Shown here piece by piece: positions 9,630 through 18,494 of a DNA stretch of 64,000 nucleotides (its first letter is position 1; every line of letters starts with the position of its first letter). Source of the stretch: CAXQUZ01 sp942491145 (lineage in GTDB: Bacteria > Myxococcota_A > UBA796 > UBA2385). The DNA lies in NCBI GenBank assembly GCA_942491145.1, contig CALOBC010000059.1, positions 124,001 through 188,000 of the forward strand, given 5' to 3'. A program made the position numbers and the translations under genes. The notes under the pieces were generated by a model. It saw nothing but the letters and a program-made list of their open reading frames with translations. It was not told the origin of the DNA and ran no database searches.

Positions 9630-10217
9630 CTATCTGGGGCTGTCCAACCAAGCGTCAATGATGGACAACAGGGCGTCTTGGGCACTTCCGGGCGGGATCA
9701 CCCCCGGTGCGCTCGCGTGCATCCGAAAGCTGCCTTCCACGACGGCGTGCACCATCGCGGCGGTCGCGCGCAACTCGGCGGGGCTGCGGTCGGGAGCGGC
9801 CCGGGCCAGCGCCACACTGAGGCGGTCGACCTGGGCGGCCACCGCTTGGGCATAGACCACCTGGACCTCGGGTCGCAGTGCGGCTTCAGCGCCGATGGCG
9901 GCCCAGCACAGCACGGCCTCGGCGCTCGCCCCCGGACCGGTGCCCAGCCAGGCCGAGATGAGGGCATGCACCGCTTGCCGTGGGGCCAGTGGACCGGCGG
10001 GAATGCGGGCCTCCAGCGCGTCCGAGAGGTCTTCCACGACCCGCACGAGGATGTCGGACTTGGACCGAAAGTGGTGGTGGACCAGCCCGGCCGCGACCCC
10101 GGCTTCGGCCGCGATGTCTTTGATCGACGCGCCCGCGTAGCCCTTGCGGGGGAGCAAGCGGCGCAGGGCATCGGCGAGCTCGGCTTGGCGTTCCGAGGTG
10201 AGCGACGGGCGGGCCAT
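9630..10217 (-). CDS. TetR/AcrR-family transcriptional regulator
   Basis: A 195-residue TetR-type repressor. The N-terminal helix-turn-helix is clear (ASIKDIAAEAGVAAGLVHHHF, residues about 30-50, followed by SKSDIL), and the rest is the variable helical ligand-binding domain. It resembles the BetI-like branch by length and by the VHHHF turn. The gene precedes the DUF4336 gene in a likely two-gene operon and may autoregulate it. The ligand is unknown. Confidence 0.9.
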   Translation of the reverse strand: MARPSLTSERQAELADALRRLLPRKGYAGASIKDIAAEAGVAAGLVHHHFRSKSDILVRVVEDLSDALEARIPAGPLAPRQAVHALISAWLGTGPGASAEAVLCWAAIGAEAALRPEVQVVYAQAVAAQVDRLSVALARAAPDRSPAELRATAAMVHAVVEGSFRMHASAPGVIPPGSAQDALLSIIDAWLDSPR

Positions 10218-10338
10218 TGTGGTTCCAGTCTGGCGGTGGGGAGGGACCTATCCCGTGCGCAACACCTTGTTCTGGTATGCTCGACAATGCCCGGATTTAG
10301 ACCATCTTGGTGGCATCACGCCCCGCGCTGGGTGCCGC

Positions 10339-10533
10339 TCAGCCCTCAAACTCAAACACCTCTTCGATGGTCTTCCCGAACACCCGCGCGAGCTTAAACG
10401 CCAGCGGCAAGCTGGGGTCGAACTTGCCCGTCTCGATGGCATTGACCGTCTGTCTCGAGACCTCAACCGCCGCCGCGAGCTGGCCTTGGGTCCACGAGCG
10501 CTCGGCGCGCAACACCTTGAGCCGGTTCTTCAC
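10339..10533 (-). CDS. Small XRE-family repressor
   Basis: A 64-residue Cro/CI-type DNA-binding protein consisting of little more than the helix-turn-helix: KNRLKVLRAERSWTQGQLA, SRQTVNAIETGKFDPS and the closing KTIEEVFEFE. This is the compact YgzD-like class. It starts at GTG 10533, and this GTG overlaps the TGA stop of the upstream membrane-protein gene (GTGA), so translation is coupled. Regulators of this class usually control their own operon; two matching inverted repeats upstream of the partner gene are candidate operators. Confidence 0.9.
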   Translation of the reverse strand: MKNRLKVLRAERSWTQGQLAAAVEVSRQTVNAIETGKFDPSLPLAFKLARVFGKTIEEVFEFEG

Positions 10534-10952
10534 TGGTACCGCCGGGTGCCGACCACAGCGCCGACCAAGTACGTCAGCCCCATCACCATCACGAGGTGGG
10601 AGATCTCGGCGTCGCCGCTGATCACATCGGTCACGTCGAGCGTGGTGTAGGCCATCCCGACCACCAGCCCGACCCCCATCGACAGCGCCATGGCTTCGAG
10701 CTGGATGCGCTGCTGCAGCTCGTCGAGGCCACGCAGGTGGCGCCGGTTGGCGAGCACCATGCCCACGCCCGCTGCCACGTTGATGCCCAGTGCGACCAGG
10801 GCGATGGCCGGTTGTTCGGGCCACATCCACAGTGACCCGAAGGTGGCGACGGCCAAGGTGGCAACCCAGCCGCCCGTCCAGATGGCGAGGTGGCGGGTGT
10901 TCTTGGCTTGCTGGGCGTCCCATGCGCTGGTCGAGTTCTCTGAGCTGCTCAT
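10530..10952 (-). CDS. Small integral membrane protein paired with XRE repressor
   Basis: A 140-residue protein with four probable membrane helices arranged as two hairpins (about residues 25-45, 48-66, 88-108 and 117-134) around a short charged loop containing RRHLRGLDELQQRIQLEA. The start at 10952 (MSSSENSTSAW) has a GGAG upstream; a longer frame adds a non-conserved-looking leader. The GTGA overlap with the XRE gene marks a two-gene operon. Such membrane-protein/small-XRE pairs are common in bacteria, but the job of the membrane partner is unknown. Confidence 0.8.
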   Translation of the reverse strand: MSSSENSTSAWDAQQAKNTRHLAIWTGGWVATLAVATFGSLWMWPEQPAIALVALGINVAAGVGMVLANRRHLRGLDELQQRIQLEAMALSMGVGLVVGMAYTTLDVTDVISGDAEISHLVMVMGLTYLVGAVVGTRRYQ

Positions 10953-10974
10953 CGCGTGCTCCGGGGTGGTGAAG

Positions 10975-11043
10975 TCAAGTGAGCTTGATACCCAACAGGT
11001 AGGTCCCTCTCGCTCATGTGTCAAGGTTACTTGTCTTAAAGAC
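10975..11043. promoter_or_regulatory. Candidate XRE operators between divergent genes
   Basis: In the AT-richer gap between the membrane-protein gene and the RluA gene there are two copies of an inverted repeat TCAAG-N4-CTTG: 10975-10988 (TCAAGtgagCTTGA, perfect) and 11021-11034 (TCAAGgttaCTTGT, one mismatch). A third short palindrome, GTCTTaAAGAC, overlaps at 11033-11043. The first lies just upstream of the membrane-protein start, a good position for autoregulation by the XRE repressor. Binding is inferred, not shown. Confidence 0.5.
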
Positions 11044-11112
11044 GGGTTTGTTTGTCATGGGGAGGGCTCAGTCCCCGGGGCTCGGCCCCGTCCGCAGGGC
11101 TACACTGGCGGC

Positions 11113-12039
11113 ATGTCCACGACCGTGCCCACTTCGCCGCTCCACCACCACGAGGTGCCCGAGGGTGCGCCCGCCGAGCGCCTGGACCGCTACGCCAGCC
11201 GTGCGGCGGGCTTCTTTGCGTCGACTGCCCAAGCCCACCGGGCCGCCAAGAAGGGCGACCTGCGGCTCAATGGCGAGGTGGTCTCGCCGGACTGGCGGGT
11301 GAAGCCGGGCGATGTGTTGTCGGTGGCCGCGCTGCATGGGGCGCCCCGGCGGGTCTACGAGCTCCCCCTTGCGGTGGTGTTCGAGGACGGGCACCTCGCG
11401 GTGGTCGAGAAGCCCGCAGGGGTGCTCGTCAACGGCAACCGCCACCGCACGGTCGAGCGGGCCTTGCCCTTCAACCTCACGCCTTCAGACCAACCCGACG
11501 CCCTCACCCTGCCCCGGCCCGTGCATCGTCTGGATGTGCCCACAGCGGGCCTGTTGCTGGTGGCGAAGACGTCCGCCGCCGCCGCAGACCTCGGCCGCCA
11601 GCTCGCCGAGCGACAGGTGCGAAAACGCTACCGTGCCGTGGTGGAGGGCATCTTGAAGGGGGAGGGCCGGGTGAACAGCCCCCTCGATGGGCGGTCGGCG
11701 GCGACCCGGTATGCCGTGGTGTGCAACACACGCGCGGTGCGCTCGGACTGGGTCACGACCGTGGATCTGTGGCCCGAGACCGGCCGCACCCACCAGCTCC
11801 GCCGCCACATGGCCGAGCTTGGTCACCCCATCTTGGGCGACGCAACCTATGGCGTGGAGGGTGCGGTGCTGCGGCGCAGTGGGCTGTTTCTGCGGGCGGT
11901 CGCCCTGCGCTTTGCCCACCCCCACACCGGTGCGGTGGTTGACCTCAGCATCCCCGAGCCGCCGCGGTTTGAGTCCTACCGCCGCCGTGAAGCCCTGCGC
12001 TGGGCGCGCTTGACGGCAGATCCCACGCTCAGACGGTGA
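11113..12039 (+). CDS. RluA-family RNA pseudouridine synthase
   Basis: A 308-residue enzyme that isomerises uridine to pseudouridine in rRNA or tRNA. An N-terminal S4-type RNA-binding domain (residues about 20-75) is followed by the catalytic domain with the family signature PVHRLDVPTAGLLLVAK, in which Asp141 is the catalytic aspartate. RTHQLRRHMAELGHPILGD is the second conserved block. The exact target base cannot be assigned. The ATG at 11113 is chosen because the S4 region starts soon after it; upstream sequence in the frame is low in GC and looks non-coding. Its last 11 bases overlap the convergent CvfB-like gene. Confidence 0.9.
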   Translation: MSTTVPTSPLHHHEVPEGAPAERLDRYASRAAGFFASTAQAHRAAKKGDLRLNGEVVSPDWRVKPGDVLSVAALHGAPRRVYELPLAVVFEDGHLAVVEKPAGVLVNGNRHRTVERALPFNLTPSDQPDALTLPRPVHRLDVPTAGLLLVAKTSAAAADLGRQLAERQVRKRYRAVVEGILKGEGRVNSPLDGRSAATRYAVVCNTRAVRSDWVTTVDLWPETGRTHQLRRHMAELGHPILGDATYGVEGAVLRRSGLFLRAVALRFAHPHTGAVVDLSIPEPPRFESYRRREALRWARLTADPTLRR

Positions 12040-12712
12040 CCCAGCGCACACCGCCGGGTTCGAGTGTGACTTGGTGGCGGCGGTACAGCGCGCCCACCGC
12101 CCGCTTGAAGGCCTTCTTGCTCATGCCCAGCTGGGCCCGGATCTCACTGGCCGGGCTCTTGTCGTGCACCGGCACGAAGCCGTCCGCCCGCAGCTTGGCT
12201 TGAAGCCGTGCGAGGTCGTCGGCGAAGGGGTCCACCCCGGGCGCGACCAAGCTGAGATCGAGCTTTCCACTGGGGTGGATGTCGGCGATAAAGGCGTCCA
12301 GCTGGTCAGTCACGTGAATCGGGCGGTGGGTGCGGTCCCGGTAGAGCATGCCGGCGTGGCGGCCGTTCACCACACACAAGAACCCCCGCTCGTGCAGCCC
12401 GTAGACCAGCGCGGTGACGGCCATGCCGGGCCGCAGCTCCCACGGCTCGAAGTCGAGCTGCCGGGTGATCTGGTTGGTGGCATAGGGGCGGCAGTGGGCG
12501 TCTTGGAGCACCCGAACGACGACCTCGTCCCCCACCCGCACCGGTGCGTGCAGCTCGTTGTGGGGCAACAGCAGCTCCTTGGCCGTGCCCTGGTCGAGAA
12601 AGACGCCGATGTCGTTGATGTCGGACACCCGCAGCACCGTGATCTCCCCCTGGCGAACCAGCGGCGAGGCGGGGTCAGAGAAGGGGCTGTCGTGGTCGTC
12701 ATGGCGGTGCAT
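12029..12712 (-). CDS. CvfB-like S1 RNA-binding protein
   Basis: A 227-residue protein related to CvfB/YitL, which has tandem S1-type OB folds and a C-terminal winged helix. Visible are a first S1-like segment (ITVLRVSDINDIGVFLDQG), a linker (GDEVVVRVLQD), a second S1 (AVTALVYGLHERGFLCVVNGRHAGMLY) and a helix-turn-helix-like tail (IRAQLGMSKKAFKRAVGALYRRHQVTL). It is slightly shorter than typical family members. CvfB binds RNA and affects expression of virulence factors in Gram-positives; its role here is unknown. It converges on and overlaps the RluA-family gene. Confidence 0.85.
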   Translation of the reverse strand: MHRHDDHDSPFSDPASPLVRQGEITVLRVSDINDIGVFLDQGTAKELLLPHNELHAPVRVGDEVVVRVLQDAHCRPYATNQITRQLDFEPWELRPGMAVTALVYGLHERGFLCVVNGRHAGMLYRDRTHRPIHVTDQLDAFIADIHPSGKLDLSLVAPGVDPFADDLARLQAKLRADGFVPVHDKSPASEIRAQLGMSKKAFKRAVGALYRRHQVTLEPGGVRWVTV

Positions 12713-12960
12713 GGCGGTGGACTAACCCCGGGCGCGGCTGCGGTCTGTGGGCAAGGTGCGGTTGGTCGCGCACGGATGCGCCAGACGGGTGAACTTGGAC
12801 CGCCGCGTGAGAACGGTGAGGGATGCGGAGGGGCCGTCCGTGCGGTATTTTGCGCCGATTGCGTTGCGACTCGATCCGCACACGCGCCAACCGTTGGGCG
12901 CAGCTTGCGCGCGGCGATGGCGCAAGTATGGTCGCTCCCCCTGTCCCGCCTGAGGTTCCG

Positions 12961-15900
12961 ATGCGTGCACCCCTGCTCCTGATGTCTGTGTTGAGCGTCC
13001 TGTCCGGCTGTGTCGACAAGGGCGATGAAGAGACCGGTGGGTCTGGCGCCGATGGCGGCGACGGGGGTGCTGAGGGCACAGACGGCCAGGACGGTGGGGA
13101 CGGTGGGGACGGCGGTGATGGTGAAGACGGCGGGGATGGCGGCGATCCGGGCCCGGCCGCGGTCTCGGTGGTGGCGGTCTCCCCGGCCTCCTTGGTGGGC
13201 GCGGACGGCGGCGTGCTCACGGTGTCCTTGGCTCCAGGCGACGGGGTGTGTGCCTCGGGCTGCGCTGTGGTCTTCCATGCGGACGGCGAAGAGGTCGTGT
13301 TGGAGGGCGCCCTCGAAGAGTCCCCCGACGGTGCCTACCTGCTCCAGGTCACCGTGCCCGCAGCGCGGGTGGACCATGGTGTGGTCATGGGACGGGTGGT
13401 CTCTGAAGGCGTGGACGTGGGCCAGGTGCCCCTGCGCTTCCGTCTCGACAACGGCGTGGCAATGGACTCTCTCGACCCCATCGCGTCGTCGTCAGTGAGC
13501 TTCGCTGCAGGAATCTTCGAGGGACTGGCCCCCATCGTCAGCGCCACCCGCATGCTCGAGTCTGCGGCCGGTGGCCTGTCCCTCGGTGTGCTCAGCGGGC
13601 CCTACAGCCCCGATGTCGTCGACGACTTCGACGGCCTATCGGAGGACCTTGTGTGGTCGCGGGTGAGTGAGAACGGCGGCGTGGCCGACACGGTGCAGCT
13701 GGGCTGGCCCCGCACGGCGCCTGCGGCCGATGACGTGCACTTCGGCAGCATCACCGTGCGGCGGGATGGGCAGGACGACACCCAGCTCGTGGTGCTCAGC
13801 AGTCCCGGTTCCTTGGACGTGCACGAGCTGGCCCCCGACGACACGGGCAAGTTTGTGGCCCGGACCATCACGCCGGGACTCAGCGGCGACGACCTGCCAG
13901 ACCTCATCTTGGACATCGCGCCCATCGAAGACCGCGATGGACAGCTCAACATCGCCATGTTGGGGCTGAACCAAGGCCCCGACGGGACCTGGAAGGGCGT
14001 CTGGTTTGACGGCAACAAGGCGTATGGCTGGGAAGAGGTCGGGTCGGTGCGCGCCCAGGACGTCGCCACGGGAGCGGCGATGCTCGGGCTGGTCCACACG
14101 GGTCAGGCCCGGGCCGCAGACAGCGGGAGCACGGCCCACTTCTGGACCTTCGACCCCCGGCAGGTCAAGGACGGGTGCGCCGGTCTTGTGGGCATCTCCC
14201 AGCTCGGCAGCTCGGTCACGCCGGTGCGCACCATCGCCATCGAAGACGCCGCCGGTGCATCCTGTGAGACCTTCGATGCGGTGCATGCCGCGGCCGCAGT
14301 CGCGCTGGACGGCGACGAAGATGGCCAGCTGGACCTCGTTGTGCGCACCTGGGGCACGAACAAGGACGGCGAGGCCACCCACAGCGACCACTTCATCCCG
14401 CAGGTGCTGAACAAGGAAGCCAGGACCAGCTCGGTGCGGCTCCAGCCCAAGCTCGCAGCGGCTGGCTACCGTCCCGCGGAGCTGGGCGACTGGTCGTTGG
14501 AGCCCAAGGCGAAGGTCTCGAGCTCCCGCGCCGATGCTGCGGCCCACATGGGCGCAGGGGGCGGGGGCGGCGGCTGGCTGTCTCTCGACGGCATTCGCTT
14601 TCCGGCCATGGCGTCCGGCGAGGGTGAGCCCAGCGCCTGGCAGGAGGTGCGCAACGTCTGGTCGCCCGCGTCACTCGCCTCGGCAGCCGCGCTCAGCGAG
14701 TCGGGACCGACCAGTGAGGATGCCGGTGGTGGAGGGGTCTTCGCCTCGAACAGCGACCACGCTCCGCCGCCCAATAACTGCTCGGGCCACGGGGTCTGCC
14801 ACATGGGCGCCTGCTACGTCAAGACGGTCTCGGCGGCCCAGGCCCTCAGCGGTGCGGCCGGCGGTGGGACGACGGGTGGCACGTCTTCGTCGTCCTTATC
14901 CAGCGGCGAGACCATCTGGGTCACCAACCAGGGGGCCGGACTGTCCGCCCACCGGGTGAGCGACGAGGCCATGGTCGGTGGGGACATGGTGGTGGATGTG
15001 GTGGGCAGCGACGATGCCCTCGCGGAGCTCTGGGTGGACGGCGCGACGGGTGCCCATCTGCTGTCGGCTGCGGGGGAGGTGATGCCGATCGGGGCCGCGA
15101 ACCGGGCCCGGGTGCTGTGGAAGACCAACGAGGATGGCCTGCGCAAGGGTGTTGTCGCTCTTTGGGACTTCGACGATGGCCACGCCCTCGACAGTTCATT
15201 CGGCAAGATTCGTCCCCGTCGGATCGGCGTGGTGGCGGTTGGGGGTGGCGCGCCGGTGGGCCCCGGGCTCACCCTCCCCGAAGCGGCATCCGAAGGCGGC
15301 ACCACCTCGCCCTTCGCGCTGGGCCCTGTGGCCGAAGATGGCGCCGTGGCCTTGCTGTGGTGGGATGGCCAGGGTCAGGCCTGGGTGGGCCGGGCCGATG
15401 TGGTCTCGGCCGCCGCGATGGGCGAAGGCTCGCTGCCGTTCCTGGCCGGACCCATGGCCGTGGGCGGCGCCAACCCCGACTTCTTGTCGAGCGTGGGCAT
15501 CTCCGACAGCCAGCCGCTGGCGGTGATGGCCCGGGTGGGGGCGCCGGACCAGCCCTTGCTGGACGAGAGCCCCGAGTCGGTGGCCCAGCGCTACCGGGAC
15601 TGGTCTCCGACCGCCAGCCACGGTGCGCTGGCCGGCGAGCAGGTCCTCATGATGGTCGCCGACTTCGCGGGTGCGACCACAGGTGTGTTGCCGCCGGAGG
15701 GGGGCTGCTCCGAGGCGCTGCTGCTGCTGCCGGTGCGCGCCATTGGCAGCGATGACTGGGGCTCGACCGCCGGCGCGGTGTTTGCCGAGACTGCGGGCTG
15801 CGGGGACATCCTGCGTCCGGTGGCGGCCGGTCCCTTCCTGGCCGATGGCCGCGACATGGTGGTGCTCTACAAGAAGGACCCCGAGGTGCCCCTGTCCGCG

Positions 15901-16233
15901 GTGCTCGAAGGGGCCGAGATGAGCACGCTGGCGGTGGACAACCCCATCTTCCAGGCACCCGCAGATGCGTCCAACAACGTGCTCCACCGCACGTCGGGCT
16001 CCGGCGATGCCAACGGTGACGGGCTGCCCGATCTGTTGGTGGTGGCGTCCATCCACGACGGTGCGCTGTTGATGTCGAGCAACGGCGACGGCAGCTTCTC
16101 GTCGCTGGCCACCGACCACGAGGTCGACGCGCTGGGCACCCTGCTGGGGCCCGATGCGGTGGTCTTTGGGGACACGCTGTCGCCCGCCCCGGCGGCGGTG
16201 GTCGCCTCGCCCCTGGTGGACCTGCGGCGGTAG
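12961..16233 (+). CDS. Large surface lipoprotein with Gly-Asp spacer
   Basis: A 1090-residue lipoprotein, start chosen at ATG 12961 where a type II signal peptide begins (lipobox LSGC, Cys17). A Gly/Asp-rich spacer follows (residues about 25-65), then an IPT/TIG-like segment (VSVVAVSPASLVGADGGVLTV). The bulk looks like repeated beta-strands and a propeller. Near residue 606 a short EGF-like motif CSGHGVCHMGAC occurs. Near residue 1016, DANGDGLPDLLVVAS is an FG-GAP/VCBS-type calcium-binding blade. It is probably anchored in the outer membrane with the body exposed; I cannot name a ligand. Related architectures are frequent in myxobacterial surface lipoproteins. Confidence 0.8.
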   Translation: MRAPLLLMSVLSVLSGCVDKGDEETGGSGADGGDGGAEGTDGQDGGDGGDGGDGEDGGDGGDPGPAAVSVVAVSPASLVGADGGVLTVSLAPGDGVCASGCAVVFHADGEEVVLEGALEESPDGAYLLQVTVPAARVDHGVVMGRVVSEGVDVGQVPLRFRLDNGVAMDSLDPIASSSVSFAAGIFEGLAPIVSATRMLESAAGGLSLGVLSGPYSPDVVDDFDGLSEDLVWSRVSENGGVADTVQLGWPRTAPAADDVHFGSITVRRDGQDDTQLVVLSSPGSLDVHELAPDDTGKFVARTITPGLSGDDLPDLILDIAPIEDRDGQLNIAMLGLNQGPDGTWKGVWFDGNKAYGWEEVGSVRAQDVATGAAMLGLVHTGQARAADSGSTAHFWTFDPRQVKDGCAGLVGISQLGSSVTPVRTIAIEDAAGASCETFDAVHAAAAVALDGDEDGQLDLVVRTWGTNKDGEATHSDHFIPQVLNKEARTSSVRLQPKLAAAGYRPAELGDWSLEPKAKVSSSRADAAAHMGAGGGGGGWLSLDGIRFPAMASGEGEPSAWQEVRNVWSPASLASAAALSESGPTSEDAGGGGVFASNSDHAPPPNNCSGHGVCHMGACYVKTVSAAQALSGAAGGGTTGGTSSSSLSSGETIWVTNQGAGLSAHRVSDEAMVGGDMVVDVVGSDDALAELWVDGATGAHLLSAAGEVMPIGAANRARVLWKTNEDGLRKGVVALWDFDDGHALDSSFGKIRPRRIGVVAVGGGAPVGPGLTLPEAASEGGTTSPFALGPVAEDGAVALLWWDGQGQAWVGRADVVSAAAMGEGSLPFLAGPMAVGGANPDFLSSVGISDSQPLAVMARVGAPDQPLLDESPESVAQRYRDWSPTASHGALAGEQVLMMVADFAGATTGVLPPEGGCSEALLLLPVRAIGSDDWGSTAGAVFAETAGCGDILRPVAAGPFLADGRDMVVLYKKDPEVPLSAVLEGAEMSTLAVDNPIFQAPADASNNVLHRTSGSGDANGDGLPDLLVVASIHDGALLMSSNGDGSFSSLATDHEVDALGTLLGPDAVVFGDTLSPAPAAVVASPLVDLRR
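13030..13152 (+). repeat. Gly-Asp-Gly-Gly coding repeat
   Basis: Short in-frame repeats of GGN-GAY-type codons encode the low-complexity spacer directly behind the lipobox. Because units are multiples of three, slippage would change spacer length without breaking the frame. Confidence 0.75.
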
Positions 16234-16269
16234 CTGGACGCGGGGCTGGGTCGGGGGAGTGCCCTCGGC

Positions 16270-17478
16270 TCAGCCCCCGGTCAGGCAGGGCTCTTCTTCG
16301 ATGGAGATGCACACGGGCTGTTCGCAGCCCTCCAGCACGGCACCGTCCGGGCACTCCCAGTTCACGCCTTCGCCGATGGGGAAGGCATTGCCGATTGCAT
16401 CCGCCGTGGACCAGAGGATGCTGCCCGCGTAGTCGGCCGCTTGCATCGCGGGGTCGTCGACCAAGCTGCCGCTGGCAAAGGGGCCGGCCACTTCGGCGCC
16501 GAACGCGGCGATGCTTCCGGCGTTGTAGCCCTCGATGTCGAGGATGTGGGTGCCCGCCGCCAGGGGCACCGCGTGCAGAAACCAATAGTTAAAGTTGCGG
16601 GTGACGTCGTCGGTCTGTTCCATCACTTGCGCACCGTCGACCGCAAACCGCACGCGGTTGTCGCCGCCCAGCCCGACCAAGTAGTCGCCGTCGGCGGGGG
16701 CATCCACACACACGCTGAACCCGATCCACGAGTGCACGGGCTCGCTGCCTGCCACGCCACTTCCGGGCGCCGTGCAGCCCCAGACACCCACCGCGTTCAG
16801 GCGCCCATTGGGGACCCCGTCGTCCTGGCCCCAGTACGTGTCCCGCACCACCGTGCCGCCAGGGTACAAGGCGCCGGCGTAGCCATATGCAAAGTAAGGA
16901 ACAATCGAACAGACCTCGACCGGCTCACCCACCGCGGTCGCCGGCGACTCGACTTCCCGGATGCATGCCGTGTCATCGGCGTTGGCCTCGAAGCCATCGC
17001 GGCACGCGCAGGTGTCGACCACTTCGTCCACGGGGTCGCCCGTGTCGATGGACTGTTGCTCGATGGCCGCGATGAGCTCGACCACCACCCGGGGGCGCTC
17101 CGGGTCGTTGCTCTCGACGAAGAGCTGGCCTGTGTGTTCGGCGTTGTCTTCGGTGGGCGCATAGGTCACGGTGGCCGTCACCCGGGCGCCGGGACCCAAC
17201 ACAGTCAGCTCGGGCGCGGTGGTGGCAAACACATCGGGGCCGTCGATGCGCAAGGGATCCAAGCGAAGCTCGGCATTGCCCAGGTTCTCGATGGTCACCG
17301 TGCGGCTCAGCTCGCGCGCGTCCGGCAACACGCCAAAGTCGATCAGCCCCGGGGTCACCGCGATCTCCGGCCGTGCCTCCTCGCTGAGGCCGTCTTCGTG
17401 GCCCTTTTCCGGCGCAAACTGGTAGTCGGAGCATCCCGCGAGGGGGGCCAGCGCGAACAAGGCCAAGAGGGGGCGCAT
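16270..17478 (-). CDS. Lipoprotein with choice-of-anchor D/ASH-like domain
   Basis: A 402-residue lipoprotein (signal peptide ending LAGC, Cys16). Residues about 38-140 form an Ig-like module of the choice-of-anchor D (ASH/HYDIN-like) type: DFGVLPDARELSRTVTIENLGNAEL and a closing TYAPTEDNAEHTGQLFVESND. A short Cys-rich stretch (CACRDGFEANADDTAC) follows. The C-terminal half resembles a PA14-like beta domain (VGLGGDNRVRFAVDGAQV, AGTHILDIEGYN). These features suggest a carbohydrate- or surface-binding protein. It converges on the preceding large lipoprotein gene with 36 bases between. Confidence 0.8.
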   Translation of the reverse strand: MRPLLALFALAPLAGCSDYQFAPEKGHEDGLSEEARPEIAVTPGLIDFGVLPDARELSRTVTIENLGNAELRLDPLRIDGPDVFATTAPELTVLGPGARVTATVTYAPTEDNAEHTGQLFVESNDPERPRVVVELIAAIEQQSIDTGDPVDEVVDTCACRDGFEANADDTACIREVESPATAVGEPVEVCSIVPYFAYGYAGALYPGGTVVRDTYWGQDDGVPNGRLNAVGVWGCTAPGSGVAGSEPVHSWIGFSVCVDAPADGDYLVGLGGDNRVRFAVDGAQVMEQTDDVTRNFNYWFLHAVPLAAGTHILDIEGYNAGSIAAFGAEVAGPFASGSLVDDPAMQAADYAGSILWSTADAIGNAFPIGEGVNWECPDGAVLEGCEQPVCISIEEEPCLTGG

Positions 17479-17546
17479 CGGTTCTCCAAGGTGGCCGCAG
17501 GATACCCGAAGTGCACCGGTTCAGGGGCCCCGATCCAGGCTGTCGA

Positions 17547-18494
17547 TCAGCGGGCGGCGAGCGTGTCCTTGGGTGCTGCGGGGCCGCCGGCGTTGTGTTG
17601 TGCGGCTTCCCATCTCGCGCGCACCACCACGCTGGTCTGGTGGTGGCCGTCCTCTCGCCAGCCCGGCCGCCCAAACACGCTGCCCAGCCGCCCCCGCCAC
17701 GTCTGTGCGCCGGCCACATCCCGCCCCATCGCCCCAAACTCAGCGGTGGCTATCCGCAGGGGATTGTCGCTGTTGATGGGCACGGTCACGCCATAGTCGA
17801 CGGGGTCGCCCTCGGGCTCGAAGGTGCCGAAGAGGCGGTCCCAGAAGATGAAGATGCCGCCATAGTTGCGGTCCATGTACTGGGGGTTGCGCCCATGGTG
17901 CACCCGGTGGAAGGCGGGGGTGTTGAAGACCAGCCCGAACCGCCCCATGTCGCCGATGAGCTCGGTGTGGAGCGTGTACTGGTACAACAGGTTCACTGCC
18001 ATCTGCACCAGCACCATCTCGACGGGAAAGCCCAGCAGGGGCAAGATCCCCCAGATGAGCGGGTGTTGGAGCTGCTCGGTCCAGGACTGGCGCAGCGCCG
18101 TCGAGAGGTTGTAGTGCTCTGAAGAGTGGTGGGTGTGGTGAGAGCACCAGAGCACCCGCACCTCGTGGCCCAGCCGGTGGCTCCAGTACATGCAGAAGTC
18201 GTCGGCGAACAACAGCAGCACCCATGCCCACCAGCCGGGCTGGATGTCGAAGATCCGGAACTGGTAGAGCCACACGAAGAAGCCCACCATCACGATCTTC
18301 CAGAAGACATCCAGCGCCACGAAGCCGACGCCCATCGACAAGCTGCCCACCGAGTCCCTCAGGTGGTAGCCCTTGTGGGGGGCGCGCTGGCCCAGCGCCG
18401 TGGCGACCCGGTTGTCCCGCCACAGTGCCGCCGCTTCGAGCAGCATGGTCAACGCAAAGAATGGCAGTGCAATCAGGATGACAGGGTCGATCAT
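17547..18494 (-). CDS. Sterol desaturase/fatty acid hydroxylase family protein
   Basis: A 315-residue membrane di-iron oxygenase. The start at 18494 (MIDPVILIALPFF) gives an ATGA overlap with the upstream TetR gene. Several membrane helices carry the three family histidine boxes: HRLGHE, HTHHSSEHYN and HRVHHGRN. Family members hydroxylate or desaturate sterols, carotenoids or fatty acids using O2 at a di-iron centre. The C-terminal ~50 residues are a soluble tail not typical of the core fold. Its coupling to a TetR gene suggests that its own substrate or product controls its expression. Confidence 0.9.
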   Translation of the reverse strand: MIDPVILIALPFFALTMLLEAAALWRDNRVATALGQRAPHKGYHLRDSVGSLSMGVGFVALDVFWKIVMVGFFVWLYQFRIFDIQPGWWAWVLLLFADDFCMYWSHRLGHEVRVLWCSHHTHHSSEHYNLSTALRQSWTEQLQHPLIWGILPLLGFPVEMVLVQMAVNLLYQYTLHTELIGDMGRFGLVFNTPAFHRVHHGRNPQYMDRNYGGIFIFWDRLFGTFEPEGDPVDYGVTVPINSDNPLRIATAEFGAMGRDVAGAQTWRGRLGSVFGRPGWREDGHHQTSVVVRARWEAAQHNAGGPAAPKDTLAAR

